From NCBI RefSeq assembly GCF_036347135.1, contig NZ_CP108938.1:8866001-8930000 (forward strand): a DNA stretch of 64,000 nucleotides, given 5' to 3'. Position numbers and translations under genes: made by a program. This document shows positions 15,922-23,421 of this stretch, one piece after another. The notes under the pieces are model-generated. The model was not told the origin of the DNA, searched no databases, and worked only from the letters and a program-made list of their open reading frames with translations. The stretch's first letter is position 1, and each line of letters begins with the position of its first letter. Source of the DNA: Streptomyces sp. NBC_00775 (GTDB lineage Bacteria > Actinomycetota > Actinomycetes > Streptomycetales > Streptomycetaceae).

Positions 15922-16746
15922 ATGACCACGACCCTGCGGCCGACCGAGCCGCTTCAGCACGCCGCCGACGGGGCGCTGTCACGCCGCTATCAGGTGTGCG
16001 TGAACAGCCGTCCCGTGGGCGGGATCCACCTCTCCACGCACCCCGAGTACGGCCCCACCGTGGCCCGCATCGCGGAGCTGTTCATCGAGGAGCCGGACCG
16101 CGGGCGGGGCCGGGGCACGGTGGCCGTGCTCGCGGCCGAGGAGGTGGTGCGCGGCTGGGGTTGCCGGCGCATCGAGACGTCGGTGCCCGGCGACGCCGAG
16201 CCCGCGCTCCGGCTCGCCACGACGCTCGGGTACGTCGTGAGCAACCGGAACATGGCGAAGCAACTGGACGGCTCGGTGGCCGACCTGCCCGTCGGCAGTG
16301 TCGTCCGGCCCATGACGGAGGCCGAGTTCGTCCCCTGGCTGGCGAACCAGCGCGAGGCATTCGCTCGTGTCCTGATCGAGTTGGGCGTGCCCGAGGACGA
16401 GGCGTACAGCAAGACGGACCAGGGACACGCCAAGTTCCTGCCGGACGGTCTGGCCAGCGAGAACACCTTCATGAGCGTCCTGGAGCACGATGGCGTCCCG
16501 GTCGGCGTGCTGTGGGTGGGGCTGTGGCCCGACATGGCGTTCGTGCTCGACGTCGAGGCCGACGCGGAGCATCGGGGCCACGGCCACGGGCGCACTCTGA
16601 TGCTGGTGGCCGAAGCCCAGGCGGTGGCCGCCGGGAGGAACCGCATCGGCCTCAACGTCTACGCGGGCAACACCCCGGCCGAGCGGCTCTACGAGTCACT
16701 CGGCTACGAGACGACGATGTACCACCTCTACAAGAACCTGCCCTAG
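15922..16746 (+). CDS. GNAT-family N-acetyltransferase with two acetyltransferase-like halves
   Basis: 274 residues from the ATG at 15922; an upstream in-frame ATG at 15886 is also possible, and neither has a strong ribosome site. The N-terminal half ('IAELFIEEPDRGRGRGTVAVLAAEEVVRGWGCRRIETSVPGDAEPALRLATTLGY') and the C-terminal half ('DVEADAEHRGHGHGRTLMLVAEAQAVAAGRNRIGLNVYAGNTPAERLYESLGY') each contain a recognisable acetyl-CoA loop and C-terminal motif B. The protein is therefore a tandem GNAT, a design seen in mycothiol synthase and in many actinomycete acetyltransferases. The substrate is unknown. The gene converges on the DsbA-like gene with only 28 bases between the stop codons. Confidence 0.82.
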   Translation: MTTTLRPTEPLQHAADGALSRRYQVCVNSRPVGGIHLSTHPEYGPTVARIAELFIEEPDRGRGRGTVAVLAAEEVVRGWGCRRIETSVPGDAEPALRLATTLGYVVSNRNMAKQLDGSVADLPVGSVVRPMTEAEFVPWLANQREAFARVLIELGVPEDEAYSKTDQGHAKFLPDGLASENTFMSVLEHDGVPVGVLWVGLWPDMAFVLDVEADAEHRGHGHGRTLMLVAEAQAVAAGRNRIGLNVYAGNTPAERLYESLGYETTMYHLYKNLP

Positions 16747-16774
16747 GAGCTACGTCTTCTGCCGAGTGACGACG

Positions 16775-17299
16775 TCACGACTCCTGCGCGGCCAGCAGCC
16801 GGTCCGCGATCTCCTCGATGCGCTCGCGCAGGCCCTCCTGGCTCTTGCCGCCGTCGAGGCGTTCGCCGCCGATGACATACGTCGGGGTGCCGGTCACTCC
16901 GATGGCCTTGCCCTCGGCCTGGTCGGCGTCGACGATCAGGATGTGCCGGCCGTCGATCAAGGCCGTGTCGAACTCCTCGGCGTCCAGGCCGAGTTCACGG
17001 GCGACCTCGACCAGGAAGGGTTCTCCCTTGCGGTCCAGCTCCTCGACGCGGCCGAGCACCGCCTCGACGTACGGCCACGCCTGGCCCTGCTCCGCGGCCT
17101 CCTCGGCGGCCTGCGCCGCGGCGAAGGCGTGCTTGTGCTTCTCCAGGGGGAAGTGCCGCAGCCGCAGCTCCAGGCGGTCGCCGTAGCGGGCGCGCAGCGC
17201 GCTCAGGTCGGCGAGGGCGCCGCGGCAGTCGGGGCACTGGAGTTCGCACCAGACGTCCAGGACGGCGGGCGCGGGACGGGCGGAGGAGGAGTCGTTCAT
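16775..17299 (-). CDS. DsbA-family thiol-disulfide oxidoreductase (FrnE-like)
   Basis: 174 residues from the ATG at 17299. The thioredoxin-fold active site is 'CELQCPDCRGAL', with the CPDC redox pair. A helical insert follows ('HFPLEKHKHAFAAAQAAEEAAEQGQAWPYVEAVL'), then the cis-proline strand 'VTGTPTYVIGGERLDG'. There is no signal peptide, so it should act in the cytoplasm. The 'HKHAFAAAQAAEEA' segment is typical of the DSBA/FrnE oxidoreductases that reduce or isomerise disulfides. The neighbours do not indicate a partner. Confidence 0.87.
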   Translation of the reverse strand: MNDSSSARPAPAVLDVWCELQCPDCRGALADLSALRARYGDRLELRLRHFPLEKHKHAFAAAQAAEEAAEQGQAWPYVEAVLGRVEELDRKGEPFLVEVARELGLDAEEFDTALIDGRHILIVDADQAEGKAIGVTGTPTYVIGGERLDGGKSQEGLRERIEEIADRLLAAQES

Positions 17300-17470
17300 G
17301 GAGCCAGTCTCCCAGCCCCGGTGGGGGCGGCCCAACCGGGACCTGGGGAGGACGCCGACCCGGAGATCTCCCTGAGGTCCGCCCGGAGCATGGCATACCG
17401 GGCCTGCGGAGGTGCAGGATGGAAGGGACGAACCGCCCCTGCTCGACCGAGCCCTGCCCTGGAGGACCGG

Positions 17471-17917
17471 ATGATTGCCGAGACCGTCTGTTCCGCCGTC
17501 TCCGTGGCCGGCCTGGGCATCGCCGCGGTCACGGCCTACCGCAAGCGCTTCCTGGCAGCCGCCCGGATCGCCGCGTACTCGCTGGTGCCGATCGGTCTGG
17601 TGATGACCGGGGTCGTCGGCTGGCTGGCCGACACCGCGTTCAGCCCGACCGCGTGGGCCGGCTTCGTCGTGCTCGGCGGCGCCTGGCTGCTGTTCGCGAG
17701 CACGCGAGCCGTGGAGCGGCGCCGCGGCGTCGGGACGCGGAAGGAACGCAAGGCGGCGGAGGCCGCCCAGCGCGAGGCGGTCGCCCCCGCGGCCTCGGCG
17801 CCCTCGCTGAGCCAGGCTTCCCGCCCGGCCGCCCGCCCCGCGGCAAAGCCCCGGGCCACGGGCTCAGGGGAGGACTTCAGCGACATCGAGGCCATCCTGA
17901 AGAAGCACGGCATATGA
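17471..17917 (+). CDS. Small multi-pass membrane protein, 148 residues
   Basis: The ATG at 17471 lies behind GGAGGACCGG. Three hydrophobic segments are seen: residues 3-19, about 33-53 and 61-78 ('GFVVLGGAWLLFASTRAV'). They are followed by a basic/Ala/Pro-rich cytoplasmic tail ending in 'DFSDIEAILKKHGI'. That amphipathic ending is a conserved feature of a streptomycete family that databases sometimes mislabel as cellulose synthase. No catalytic motif is visible, so no function is assigned. Confidence 0.75.
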   Translation: MIAETVCSAVSVAGLGIAAVTAYRKRFLAAARIAAYSLVPIGLVMTGVVGWLADTAFSPTAWAGFVVLGGAWLLFASTRAVERRRGVGTRKERKAAEAAQREAVAPAASAPSLSQASRPAARPAAKPRATGSGEDFSDIEAILKKHGI

Positions 17918-18071
17918 CCAGCTGAAACGACACAACGCCGCACGAGGGCTTCCCGGAGTGCGCGTAAGTGTTCATGTTCTGGCGCGCTCCTCACATGATC
18001 CGGCGAACTCCCGCATTTTCCGGGCGTGTTGATCGCGCGAGTGGGGTCGGCTGCGCCATCATCGCCGCGAG

Positions 18072-18224
18072 ATGCTGGACACAACACAGAGCGACACCGC
18101 CGCCCCGCCCGAGGAGCGGCGTGGTTGTCTCTTCGCGCTCTCCCAGCCGCCGCTGATGATCTTCCTTGCGGTGATCGGCTGTCTGCTGCTCATGGCTTCG
18201 CTGCACGACCTGCTGCTGCTTTGA
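18072..18224 (+). CDS. Very small membrane protein, 50 residues
   Basis: The ATG at 18072 opens a 50-codon frame ending at TGA 18222-18224. The peptide has a polar N-terminus ('MLDTTQSDTAAPPEERRG') and one strongly hydrophobic helix ('PPLMIFLAVIGCLLLMASL') ending in a run of leucines. Base composition at third positions matches coding DNA. The upstream ribosome site is weak (GCGAG). The start and expression are uncertain. The family is not recognised. Confidence 0.6.
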   Translation: MLDTTQSDTAAPPEERRGCLFALSQPPLMIFLAVIGCLLLMASLHDLLLL

Positions 18225-18376
18225 GCCGTACACGGAGCCCCTGGCGCCACCCGCCGAGGGCTCCGTCAGTCCGCCACTTCCTCGCGTTCGAGCGTGGAGC
18301 GTCGAGCCGATGCGTCCGCCAGTCCCGTGTCCTTGCGCAGCGTCTTGAGCCGCCTCCGGAGCCGCCGGTACGCCGC

Positions 18377-18934
18377 TCAGCCCGCCGCTTCCTTCCGCCG
18401 TGCCCGGTACGCGGCCACGTGGAGGCGGTTCCCGCAGGTTCGGCTGTCGCAGTAGCGGCGGGAGCGATTGCGGGAGAGGTCGACGAAGGCGCGCCGGCAG
18501 TCCGGGGCCTCGCAGCGACGCAGCCGCTCCTGCTCCCCGGCGACCACGAAGAAGGCCAGCGCCATCCCGCAGTCGGCCGCGAGATGGTCGGCGACGGACG
18601 CGCCCGGCGCGAAGTAGTGCACATGCCAGTCGTAGCCGTCGTGGTCGGTGAGCCGCGGGGTGGTGCCCGCCGCGGCGACCAGGTCGTTGATGAGCGCGGC
18701 GGCGATCCGCGGGTCGTCGGCGCTGAAGATCTCGGCGAACCGGCCGCGCACCTTGCGCACGGCCGCGAGATCGGGCTCCGACAGCACGCCGACATCGCTG
18801 ATCTCGTGCCTTCGTACGAACTCGGCGAGGGACGCGACATCCGCGAGCCCGTCCGTCGGCTGGTCCTCCGGCGCGGTGTTCACCAGATCCACCACGGCGT
18901 CGAGGGCGCACCGGGTGTCGTGGGTGATCAGCAC
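18377..18934 (-). CDS. CGNR zinc-finger / ABATE-domain protein, probable transcription regulator
   Basis: 185 residues, GTG start at 18934 behind GGGAG. Residues 1-130 match the ABATE domain ('ALDAVVDLVNTAPEDQPTDGLADVASLAEFV' and 'DWHVHYFAPGASVADHLAADCGMALAFFV'), thought to sense a small ligand or stress. Residues about 140-180 form the CGNR zinc finger: 'LRRCEAPDCRRAFVDLS', then 'RRYCDSRTCGNRLHVAAYRAR', with four cysteines and the name-giving CGNR. The finger probably binds DNA. There is no adjacent target gene in the same direction. Confidence 0.88.
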   Translation of the reverse strand: MLITHDTRCALDAVVDLVNTAPEDQPTDGLADVASLAEFVRRHEISDVGVLSEPDLAAVRKVRGRFAEIFSADDPRIAAALINDLVAAAGTTPRLTDHDGYDWHVHYFAPGASVADHLAADCGMALAFFVVAGEQERLRRCEAPDCRRAFVDLSRNRSRRYCDSRTCGNRLHVAAYRARRKEAAG

Positions 18935-19254
18935 GTTTCGCTCCCTGGCGTGGGGGGTCGGGCGGGCGCCCGCCCGATGCTGGCCGATGGTAGTGGCTTC
19001 CAGGCGTGCGGAGTGGGCGAGGGGGAGCGGAGGGGAGGACGACGGGGAGTCGGAGGGGCGGGTGTGGGGGAGCCGGCGTGGAGCACGCGCACCGGCGCCG
19101 CCCCCGCGGAAGTCCGCGGCGACGGCGCCGGTGTTTGTGCCTAATGCGGTTGTGCCTAATGCGGTTGTGCCCTACGTGGTTGTGCCCTATGCGGTTGTCT
19201 AGGCCCGAGCCGTCTCCCCGAGTGGACGGCGCCGGGCGGCTCTGTGGTGACTCG
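18935..19254. other. 320-base gap with a large hairpin and a 15-bp tandem repeat; no gene seen
   Basis: A nested hairpin spans 19090-19133: 11 bp outside (CACCGGCGCCG/CGGCGCCGGTG) and CCGCGG/CCGCGG inside. It is followed at once by four and a half copies of a 15-bp repeat (19133-19200). On the minus strand this is the DNA between ssgB and the CGNR gene. The hairpin may serve as the ssgB terminator. Confidence 0.55.
19133..19200. repeat. 15-bp direct tandem repeat, about 4.5 copies
   Basis: Units read GTTGTGCCTAATGCG with small changes (CCCTACGTG in the third, CCCTATGCG in the fourth). The final partial copy is GTTGTCT. Confidence 0.85.
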
Positions 19255-19668
19255 CTAGCTCTCGGCCAGGATGTGTGAGAGCTCCGTGTCGAGATCGAAG
19301 TGCCGGTGTTCCGTGCCTGGGGGCACGGCGGCGTCCGTTCGCTTCAGGAACGACTCAAGGGCCCGCGCCGGGGCTTCGAGTAGTGCCTCGCCCTCCGGAG
19401 AGCTCAGGGCGATGCATACGACGCCCTGGCCATGGCTCCGGGACGGCCAGACTCGGACGTCGCCGGTACCGGTGGGCCGGTGCAGGCCCTCGGCGAGGAG
19501 GTCGCGGGCGAACACCCACTCGACGGTTTCCTCGGCTCCGGTGTGGAAGGTGGCGTGCACGGCGTAGGGATCGGCCGTGTCATACCGCAGTCCTGCGGGA
19601 ACAGGCAGTGAGGACTCGCTCGACACAACGAGGCGCAGGTGCAGCTCGCAGCTGACCGTGGTGTTCAT
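19255..19668 (-). CDS. ssgB: Sporulation-specific cell division protein SsgB
   Basis: 137 residues, the exact length known for SsgB, from the ATG at 19668. The sequence ('MNTTVSCELHLRLVVSSES', 'YAVHATFHTGAEETVEWVFARDLLAEGL', 'RVWPSRSHGQGVVCIALSSPEGEALLEAP') is essentially that of S. coelicolor SsgB as I remember it. SsgB is a SsgA-like protein that recruits FtsZ to future septation sites in aerial hyphae. It is needed for sporulation and is found only in morphologically complex actinomycetes. In S. coelicolor it is transcribed from a promoter under the stress sigma factor SigH. This gene is the clearest taxonomic marker in the window. Confidence 0.97.
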   Translation of the reverse strand: MNTTVSCELHLRLVVSSESSLPVPAGLRYDTADPYAVHATFHTGAEETVEWVFARDLLAEGLHRPTGTGDVRVWPSRSHGQGVVCIALSSPEGEALLEAPARALESFLKRTDAAVPPGTEHRHFDLDTELSHILAES

Positions 19669-19845
19669 AAGCGCCAGGGCCTTTCGCTCAGTGTGCGCTC
19701 GGGGATTCGCACGTCGGCGAAATCGACATGCCACCTACGGTGCCGTTGTAAACCCCTCTGAGTGTTTTGCGTGCCTTTACGTAACTCATCCGGCCGAGAG
19801 TCCGTTCGCCGGATAGGGCCATTCCGGTGACTGGTTTCTCTCGGG

Positions 19846-19862
19846 TAGGGTTTGGCCGTATG
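19846..19862 (+). promoter_or_regulatory. Candidate -10 element of a leaderless transcript
   Basis: TAGGGT (19846-19851) lies eight bases before the ATG at 19860, so transcription would start at or next to the start codon. No ribosome site is present, consistent with leaderless translation. Confidence 0.45.
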
Positions 19863-20294
19863 AATACGGGGAGTGACGAGCCGGGCGAGGTCGCCATGGC
19901 TGACGACGGGGTGAAGGGTGAGCGGGCGCTCGGTTCGCGGGCGCCGGAATTCATCAAGGCACGTCGCGCGCTGCACCTGAGCTGGCAGGTGGGCGTTTTC
20001 ATCGTGGGGCTCGCGGTGGTCGTCGCGGGCGTGATCATGCTTCCGCTGCCGGGGCCCGGCTGGCTGGTGATCTTCGGCGGCATGGCGATCTGGGCGACCG
20101 AGTTCGTCTGGGCGCAGCTCGTGCTCCGCTGGACGAAGCGCAAGGTCACGGAGGCGACGCAGCGAGCGCTCGACCCCAAGGTGCGGCGCCGCAACATCAT
20201 CCTCACGACGGTCGGCCTCGTGATCATCGCCGCCCTCGTCGGCGTGTACCTCTGGAAGTTCGGCCTCGAGATGCCCTGGAACATCAAGGAGTGA
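19860..20294 (+). CDS. PGPGW-type membrane protein (TIGR02611 family)
   Basis: 144 residues from the ATG at 19860, with a second possible ATG at 19896. Two hydrophobic segments come first: 'VGVFIVGLAVVVAGVIML', then the signature 'LPLPGPGWLVIFGGMAIWATEF'. A basic loop follows ('LRWTKRKVTEATQRALDPKVRRRN') and a third helix ('IILTTVGLVIIAALVGVYLW'). The PGPGW motif defines an actinomycete membrane family of unknown function. It is divergent from ssgB and shares its 191-base intergenic region. Confidence 0.85.
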   Translation: MNTGSDEPGEVAMADDGVKGERALGSRAPEFIKARRALHLSWQVGVFIVGLAVVVAGVIMLPLPGPGWLVIFGGMAIWATEFVWAQLVLRWTKRKVTEATQRALDPKVRRRNIILTTVGLVIIAALVGVYLWKFGLEMPWNIKE

Positions 20295-20376
20295 CGACCC
20301 CCTCCGGGTGCCGTCCCGAGGCCCCTCGGCTGGTCGGAGCCACCCTCTGACATGGGGTAATGTTCTCCCTGCGCCC

Positions 20377-20451
20377 GGGCGATTAGCTCAGCGGGAGAGC
20401 GCTTCGTTCACACCGAAGAGGTCACTGGTTCGATCCCAGTATCGCCCACCA
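20377..20451 (+). tRNA. tRNA-Val (CAC), CCA encoded
   Basis: Acceptor GGGCGAT/ATCGCCC, anticodon stem CTTCG/CGAAG with loop TTCACAC (CAC), T-arm ACTGG-TTCGATC-CCAGT, discriminator A and encoded CCA. TAATGT at about 20358 is a likely -10. It is almost identical to the tRNA at 31759-31830. Confidence 0.95.
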
Positions 20452-20459
20452 GCACGACA

Positions 20460-20496
20460 GGCGGCCCAGTCCACGGAACACGTGGACCGGGCCGCC
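20460..20496 (+). terminator. Terminator of the tRNA-Val(CAC) gene
   Basis: A 16-bp stem with one internal mismatch (20460-20475 with 20481-20496, loop GAACA), followed by TTCGTCATT, nine bases after the tRNA. Confidence 0.85.
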
Positions 20497-21003
20497 TTCG
20501 TCATTCCCACGCGACGGCTCCACGCGCATGACGTGCGGTGTGGCCGGGGTCCGAGTGCTGACGTTGCACCGGCGACGGATCCGGGGCGCCCGGCGGGAGC
20601 GCTGGAGTGGGCGGGGGCTCTGGAGCGGACGTATGCCGGCCCGTCCAAGGGCTCTGCCGGCTGCGGGCCCAGGGACTCCGCCACCACTGATTCCGTTCCC
20701 TGAGGATGCCCGCGGTCGCTTGCTGAGACGCCGGAGCCGAGGCGCTGTTGCCGCCGTGGGTGCCCACGCCAGTGGACTGTCGCCCGTGCGCCGAGTCCGT
20801 GCTGTCACACGCCCCCCCGAGCCGCTGGGCTGCTGTGCGCCCCCACGCCCCTGCCTCGCTGACCTGCGCCGATACGGAAAACCTGACACCGGTCGCCAGC
20901 TTCCTGGCACACGGCCTCACCTCTCACGAACAGCCCTGCTGAGCCCACCTCTTGAGCCCGGGTCAAGCACCTTCCGGTGCCTGGTGCGCGTCCGGACGGG
21001 GTT

Positions 21004-21346
21004 GTTGGTGATCCTGGGAATCGTGTGCGGGGCGGGCTGTCGGTGATCGTGCGGTTCTTGCCAGTGGCGGGCGGTTGGCCGCGCTCCGGTTGTGTGCGGG
21101 CGGGCGGTTGGCGGTGCTCCGGTCTGTGTGCGGGCGGGCTGTTGGCGGTGCTCCGGTTTGTGTGCGGGTTGGGCTGTTGGTGGTGGTGCGGTTCCTTGCT
21201 GAGCCGAGGAGTTGGCAGCGCTCCGCTTTGCATCCAAGCCGAGGTGGTCGTGCCGCTCCGGTTCGTGTCCGAGCCGAGCCGTTCGTGCCGCCCCGGTTCA
21301 GGTCCGAGCGGGCCGTTCGCGCTGCTCCGGTGTCCAGCCGATCCGG
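21004..21346. repeat. Degenerate tandem array, ten units of 33-36 bp
   Basis: Units start at 21004, 21039, 21074, 21107, 21141, 21176, 21211, 21247, 21281 and 21315. Each begins GTTGG, GTCGG, GTCGTG or GTTCG, continues with a GCTCCGGT-like core about ten bases in, and ends with a GCGGGCGGGCT- or GAGCCGAG-like block. Units are contiguous with no spacers, and the period is not a multiple of three. Confidence 0.8.
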
Positions 21347-21640
21347 CGTCCGCGGCGCACGACCTACTACCCGAACGGAGCTGTTCTCACTGGTCAGGGC
21401 CCTGCCCAGATCGCGCCCTTCCCGGGCCCCCGTCCCCGCCCAGATCCAACCCCTTCGGATTCCCTACCCCCACTCCGGCCAACCCGTCCAAGTGCCGCGC
21501 CCCTCCAAGTCGCCCCTTCCACCTGCTCCGCCTCCCATCAAGCCCCAGCCCCAGTCCCAGCCCCAACGTGCAGCCGACGACGCACGAACGGCCCCACCCA
21601 CCCCCACCAGGTACGGCGGCGCGGCCGGCGACGTACGGAA

Positions 21641-21753
21641 GGGGCCGTGCCGGTACGTCCAGCCCGTCGCATACGTGGTTATGGCCAAGTTCATGCTGTG
21701 GCAGCAGGCAGTAATGCCCACCGGCGACGGGCTGGACGTACCGGCGCGGCCCC
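21641..21753 (+). ncRNA. Candidate structured RNA or MITE: 30-bp stem, 53-nt loop
   Basis: 21641-21670 pairs with 21724-21753 along all 30 positions. The only non-Watson-Crick position is T21648 opposite G21746, which is a G-U pair if the plus strand is the RNA. The loop holds GGCA-GTAA-TGCC (21707-21718), a short stem closed by a GNRA-type tetraloop. Whether this is a functional RNA, a MITE-like element or both cannot be decided from one copy. Confidence 0.5.
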
Positions 21754-22036
21754 GACCCACAAACCGCCGCCACCCCTCCGAACGGCCCCGCCCCCCAACC
21801 CCCACCCCTCACGCTCAGTTCCCCCACCTCCCCCCAACCCCCGCCCCACCGCCGCCAACCCCCCGAACCGCAGTTGTTTTTCGGCCCCGCCCCCACCCCG
21901 TCCAACCCACCGCATCACGTTCGACCAACCGACCGCACCCACCCGACCTGCACCATCACGCACGCCCAAGCGAACCGCACCCCCACCCACGCCCCCGCGC
22001 GACCAAACCGCATCACATCAATTCCTGTCCGAATCA

Positions 22037-22065
22037 TTGACGCGCTCGAAAGCCCTCCGTACCTT
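22037..22065 (+). promoter_or_regulatory. Promoter of the sugar ABC transporter operon
   Basis: TTGACG (22037-22042) and TACCTT (22060-22065) with 17-bp spacing, close to the vegetative (HrdB-type) consensus. Start of transcription is expected near 22072. Confidence 0.65.
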
Positions 22066-22072
22066 GTGCCAG

Positions 22073-22098
22073 CAAGCGCTTACTTGAAACGATTCATG
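22073..22098 (+). promoter_or_regulatory. LacI-family-like double operator
   Basis: CAAGCGCTTACTTG (22073-22086, with the palindrome AAGCGCTT) abuts TGAAACGATTCA (22085-22096), a near-palindrome with a central CG as in LacI/GalR operators. Both lie at about +1 to +25 of the predicted transcript, where a bound repressor would block initiation. Confidence 0.55.
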
Positions 22099-22131
22099 CA
22101 GGCGGCGACGACGTTGCGGGGAGGCCCGACT

Positions 22132-23421
22132 GTGGGAAACAACGGGAGTGTTGAGAGGCGGACCGTCCTCAAGGCGGCCGGAGCTTCGCTGGCTACGCTG
22201 GGGCTGGCCGCGACGACGGGCTGCGGTGGGGACAGTGGCACCTCCGGGGACGGGACGGTGACGATCCGTTATGCCTGGTGGGGTGCCGACGAGCGGGCGA
22301 AGAGGATCAACCAGTCCATCGCGCTCTTCGAGAAGAAGTACCCCAAGATCAAGGTGAAGACGGACTTCCAGGATTATGTGGCCTTTTGGGAGAAGTTCCA
22401 GACCCAGGCCGCCGGTGGAAATCCGCCGGACGTATTCCAGAACGCCGTCGGATTTCTTCGGAAGTACGACAAGAGGGGCGTTCTGCTCGATCTCAAGTCC
22501 CAGATAGACGCCGGAAATCTGAGCCTCGAAAACTTCCGTGCCGGAGTCGAGAAGGTCGGCCAGGTCGACGGAAAGCAGCTCGGCATTCCGGTCGGATCCA
22601 ACACCATGTCACTTGTCATCGACGAGAAGGTCTTTGAGAAGGCGGGCATCAAGCCCAAGCAGGGCTGGACCTGGGACGAGTATTTCGCCGCCCTCAAGAA
22701 GATCCACGACACCCAGAAGGTAGCGGGCGACACCGGCTACTTCAGCATCATGTACCTGTACGACCTCTACCTCCGGCAGAACGGCAAGGCGTTCTTCACC
22801 GAGGACGGGCTCGGCTTCGACGAGGCCGACCTGACGGAGTGGTGGACGGACGGCTACAACCGCGTCAAGGCCGGCATCATCACCGACCCCAAGCGGGTCG
22901 AGCAGGACAAGCCGAAGTCCTCGCTCTCGGCGGGGCACGCCGCCTCCGAGTTCACCTGGGACAACTTCACGGTCCGTTACACGGCGGAGGGCGACAGCAG
23001 CTACGGCCTCGCGCCGATCCCCACGACCGACGGCAAGCAGACCGGCCAGTACCTCGCCTCTCTGATGCTGAGCGCCTCCGCCCGCACCAAGCACCCCAAG
23101 GAAGTCGCCCAGTTCATCAACTTCATGGTCCACGACCCCGAGGTCGGCAAGATCATGGGCTACGACCGCGGCATCCTCGCGACCACCGAGCAGTTCGAGG
23201 CGTACAAGCCGGCCGACGCACCCAACAAGGCGATCGCGCAGTACGAGACGGATGTCGCCGCGGCGGGGGTCCTCGGCACCATCACTCCGCACCCGGCCGG
23301 CGCCGACACCGTCGAGTCCGCCTTCCTGCGTATCGGCGGCGACATGTCGCAGGGCACGACCAAGGTCTCCGACGCGGTGAAGCAGTTCTTCTCCGAGGCG
23401 AAGACCGCCCTCGCCTCCTGA
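22132..23421 (+). CDS. Carbohydrate ABC transporter substrate-binding lipoprotein
   Basis: 429 residues, GTG start at 22132 behind GGGGAGG. The N-terminus has a twin-arginine pair ('ERRTVLKAAGAS') and a lipobox ending 'LAATTGC', so it is probably exported by Tat and lipid-anchored. The mature part is a family-1 solute-binding protein ('VTIRYAWWGADERAKRINQSIALFEKKYPKIKVK', 'GGNPPDVFQNAVGFLRKY', 'LGIPVGSNTMSLVIDEKVFEKAGI'). It should capture an oligosaccharide for the two permeases encoded directly downstream; its stop overlaps the first permease start (TGATG). The downstream lyase points to rhamnogalacturonan-derived sugars as ligand. That is an inference. Confidence 0.92.
   Translation: MGNNGSVERRTVLKAAGASLATLGLAATTGCGGDSGTSGDGTVTIRYAWWGADERAKRINQSIALFEKKYPKIKVKTDFQDYVAFWEKFQTQAAGGNPPDVFQNAVGFLRKYDKRGVLLDLKSQIDAGNLSLENFRAGVEKVGQVDGKQLGIPVGSNTMSLVIDEKVFEKAGIKPKQGWTWDEYFAALKKIHDTQKVAGDTGYFSIMYLYDLYLRQNGKAFFTEDGLGFDEADLTEWWTDGYNRVKAGIITDPKRVEQDKPKSSLSAGHAASEFTWDNFTVRYTAEGDSSYGLAPIPTTDGKQTGQYLASLMLSASARTKHPKEVAQFINFMVHDPEVGKIMGYDRGILATTEQFEAYKPADAPNKAIAQYETDVAAAGVLGTITPHPAGADTVESAFLRIGGDMSQGTTKVSDAVKQFFSEAKTALAS

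Larger units (their letters stand above)
20497..22131. other. 1.6 kb gene-less, repeat-rich stretch
   Basis: Open frames exist here on both strands, but none has a ribosome site, a known domain or a stable codon pattern, and the frames shift through the repeats. The stretch contains a degenerate 34-35 bp tandem array (21004-21346), a long inverted repeat (21641-21753), a strongly C-rich segment (about 21400-22030), and the promoter and operators of the sugar operon (22037-22098). The part from 20497 to 21003 shows no feature I can name. Confidence 0.65.

Noticed and set aside
16766-17470. Plus-strand frame in front of the small membrane protein
   Set aside because: It is antisense to the DsbA-like gene. 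The real start of the membrane protein is the ATG at 17471 with a strong ribosome site.
20508-20920. Protein-coding frames on the minus strand beside the tRNA
   Set aside because: They overlap the tRNA terminator region or lack ribosome sites, and the residues are a random Arg/Pro/Ala mix typical of shadow frames.
21004-21346. CRISPR array
   Set aside because: Units are contiguous without unique spacers and are too degenerate, and there are no cas genes in the window.
21075-22040. 321-residue open frame in the repeat-rich stretch
   Set aside because: The frame runs through a non-triplet tandem repeat and a Pro-rich C-skewed stretch, has no ribosome site and shows no domain.
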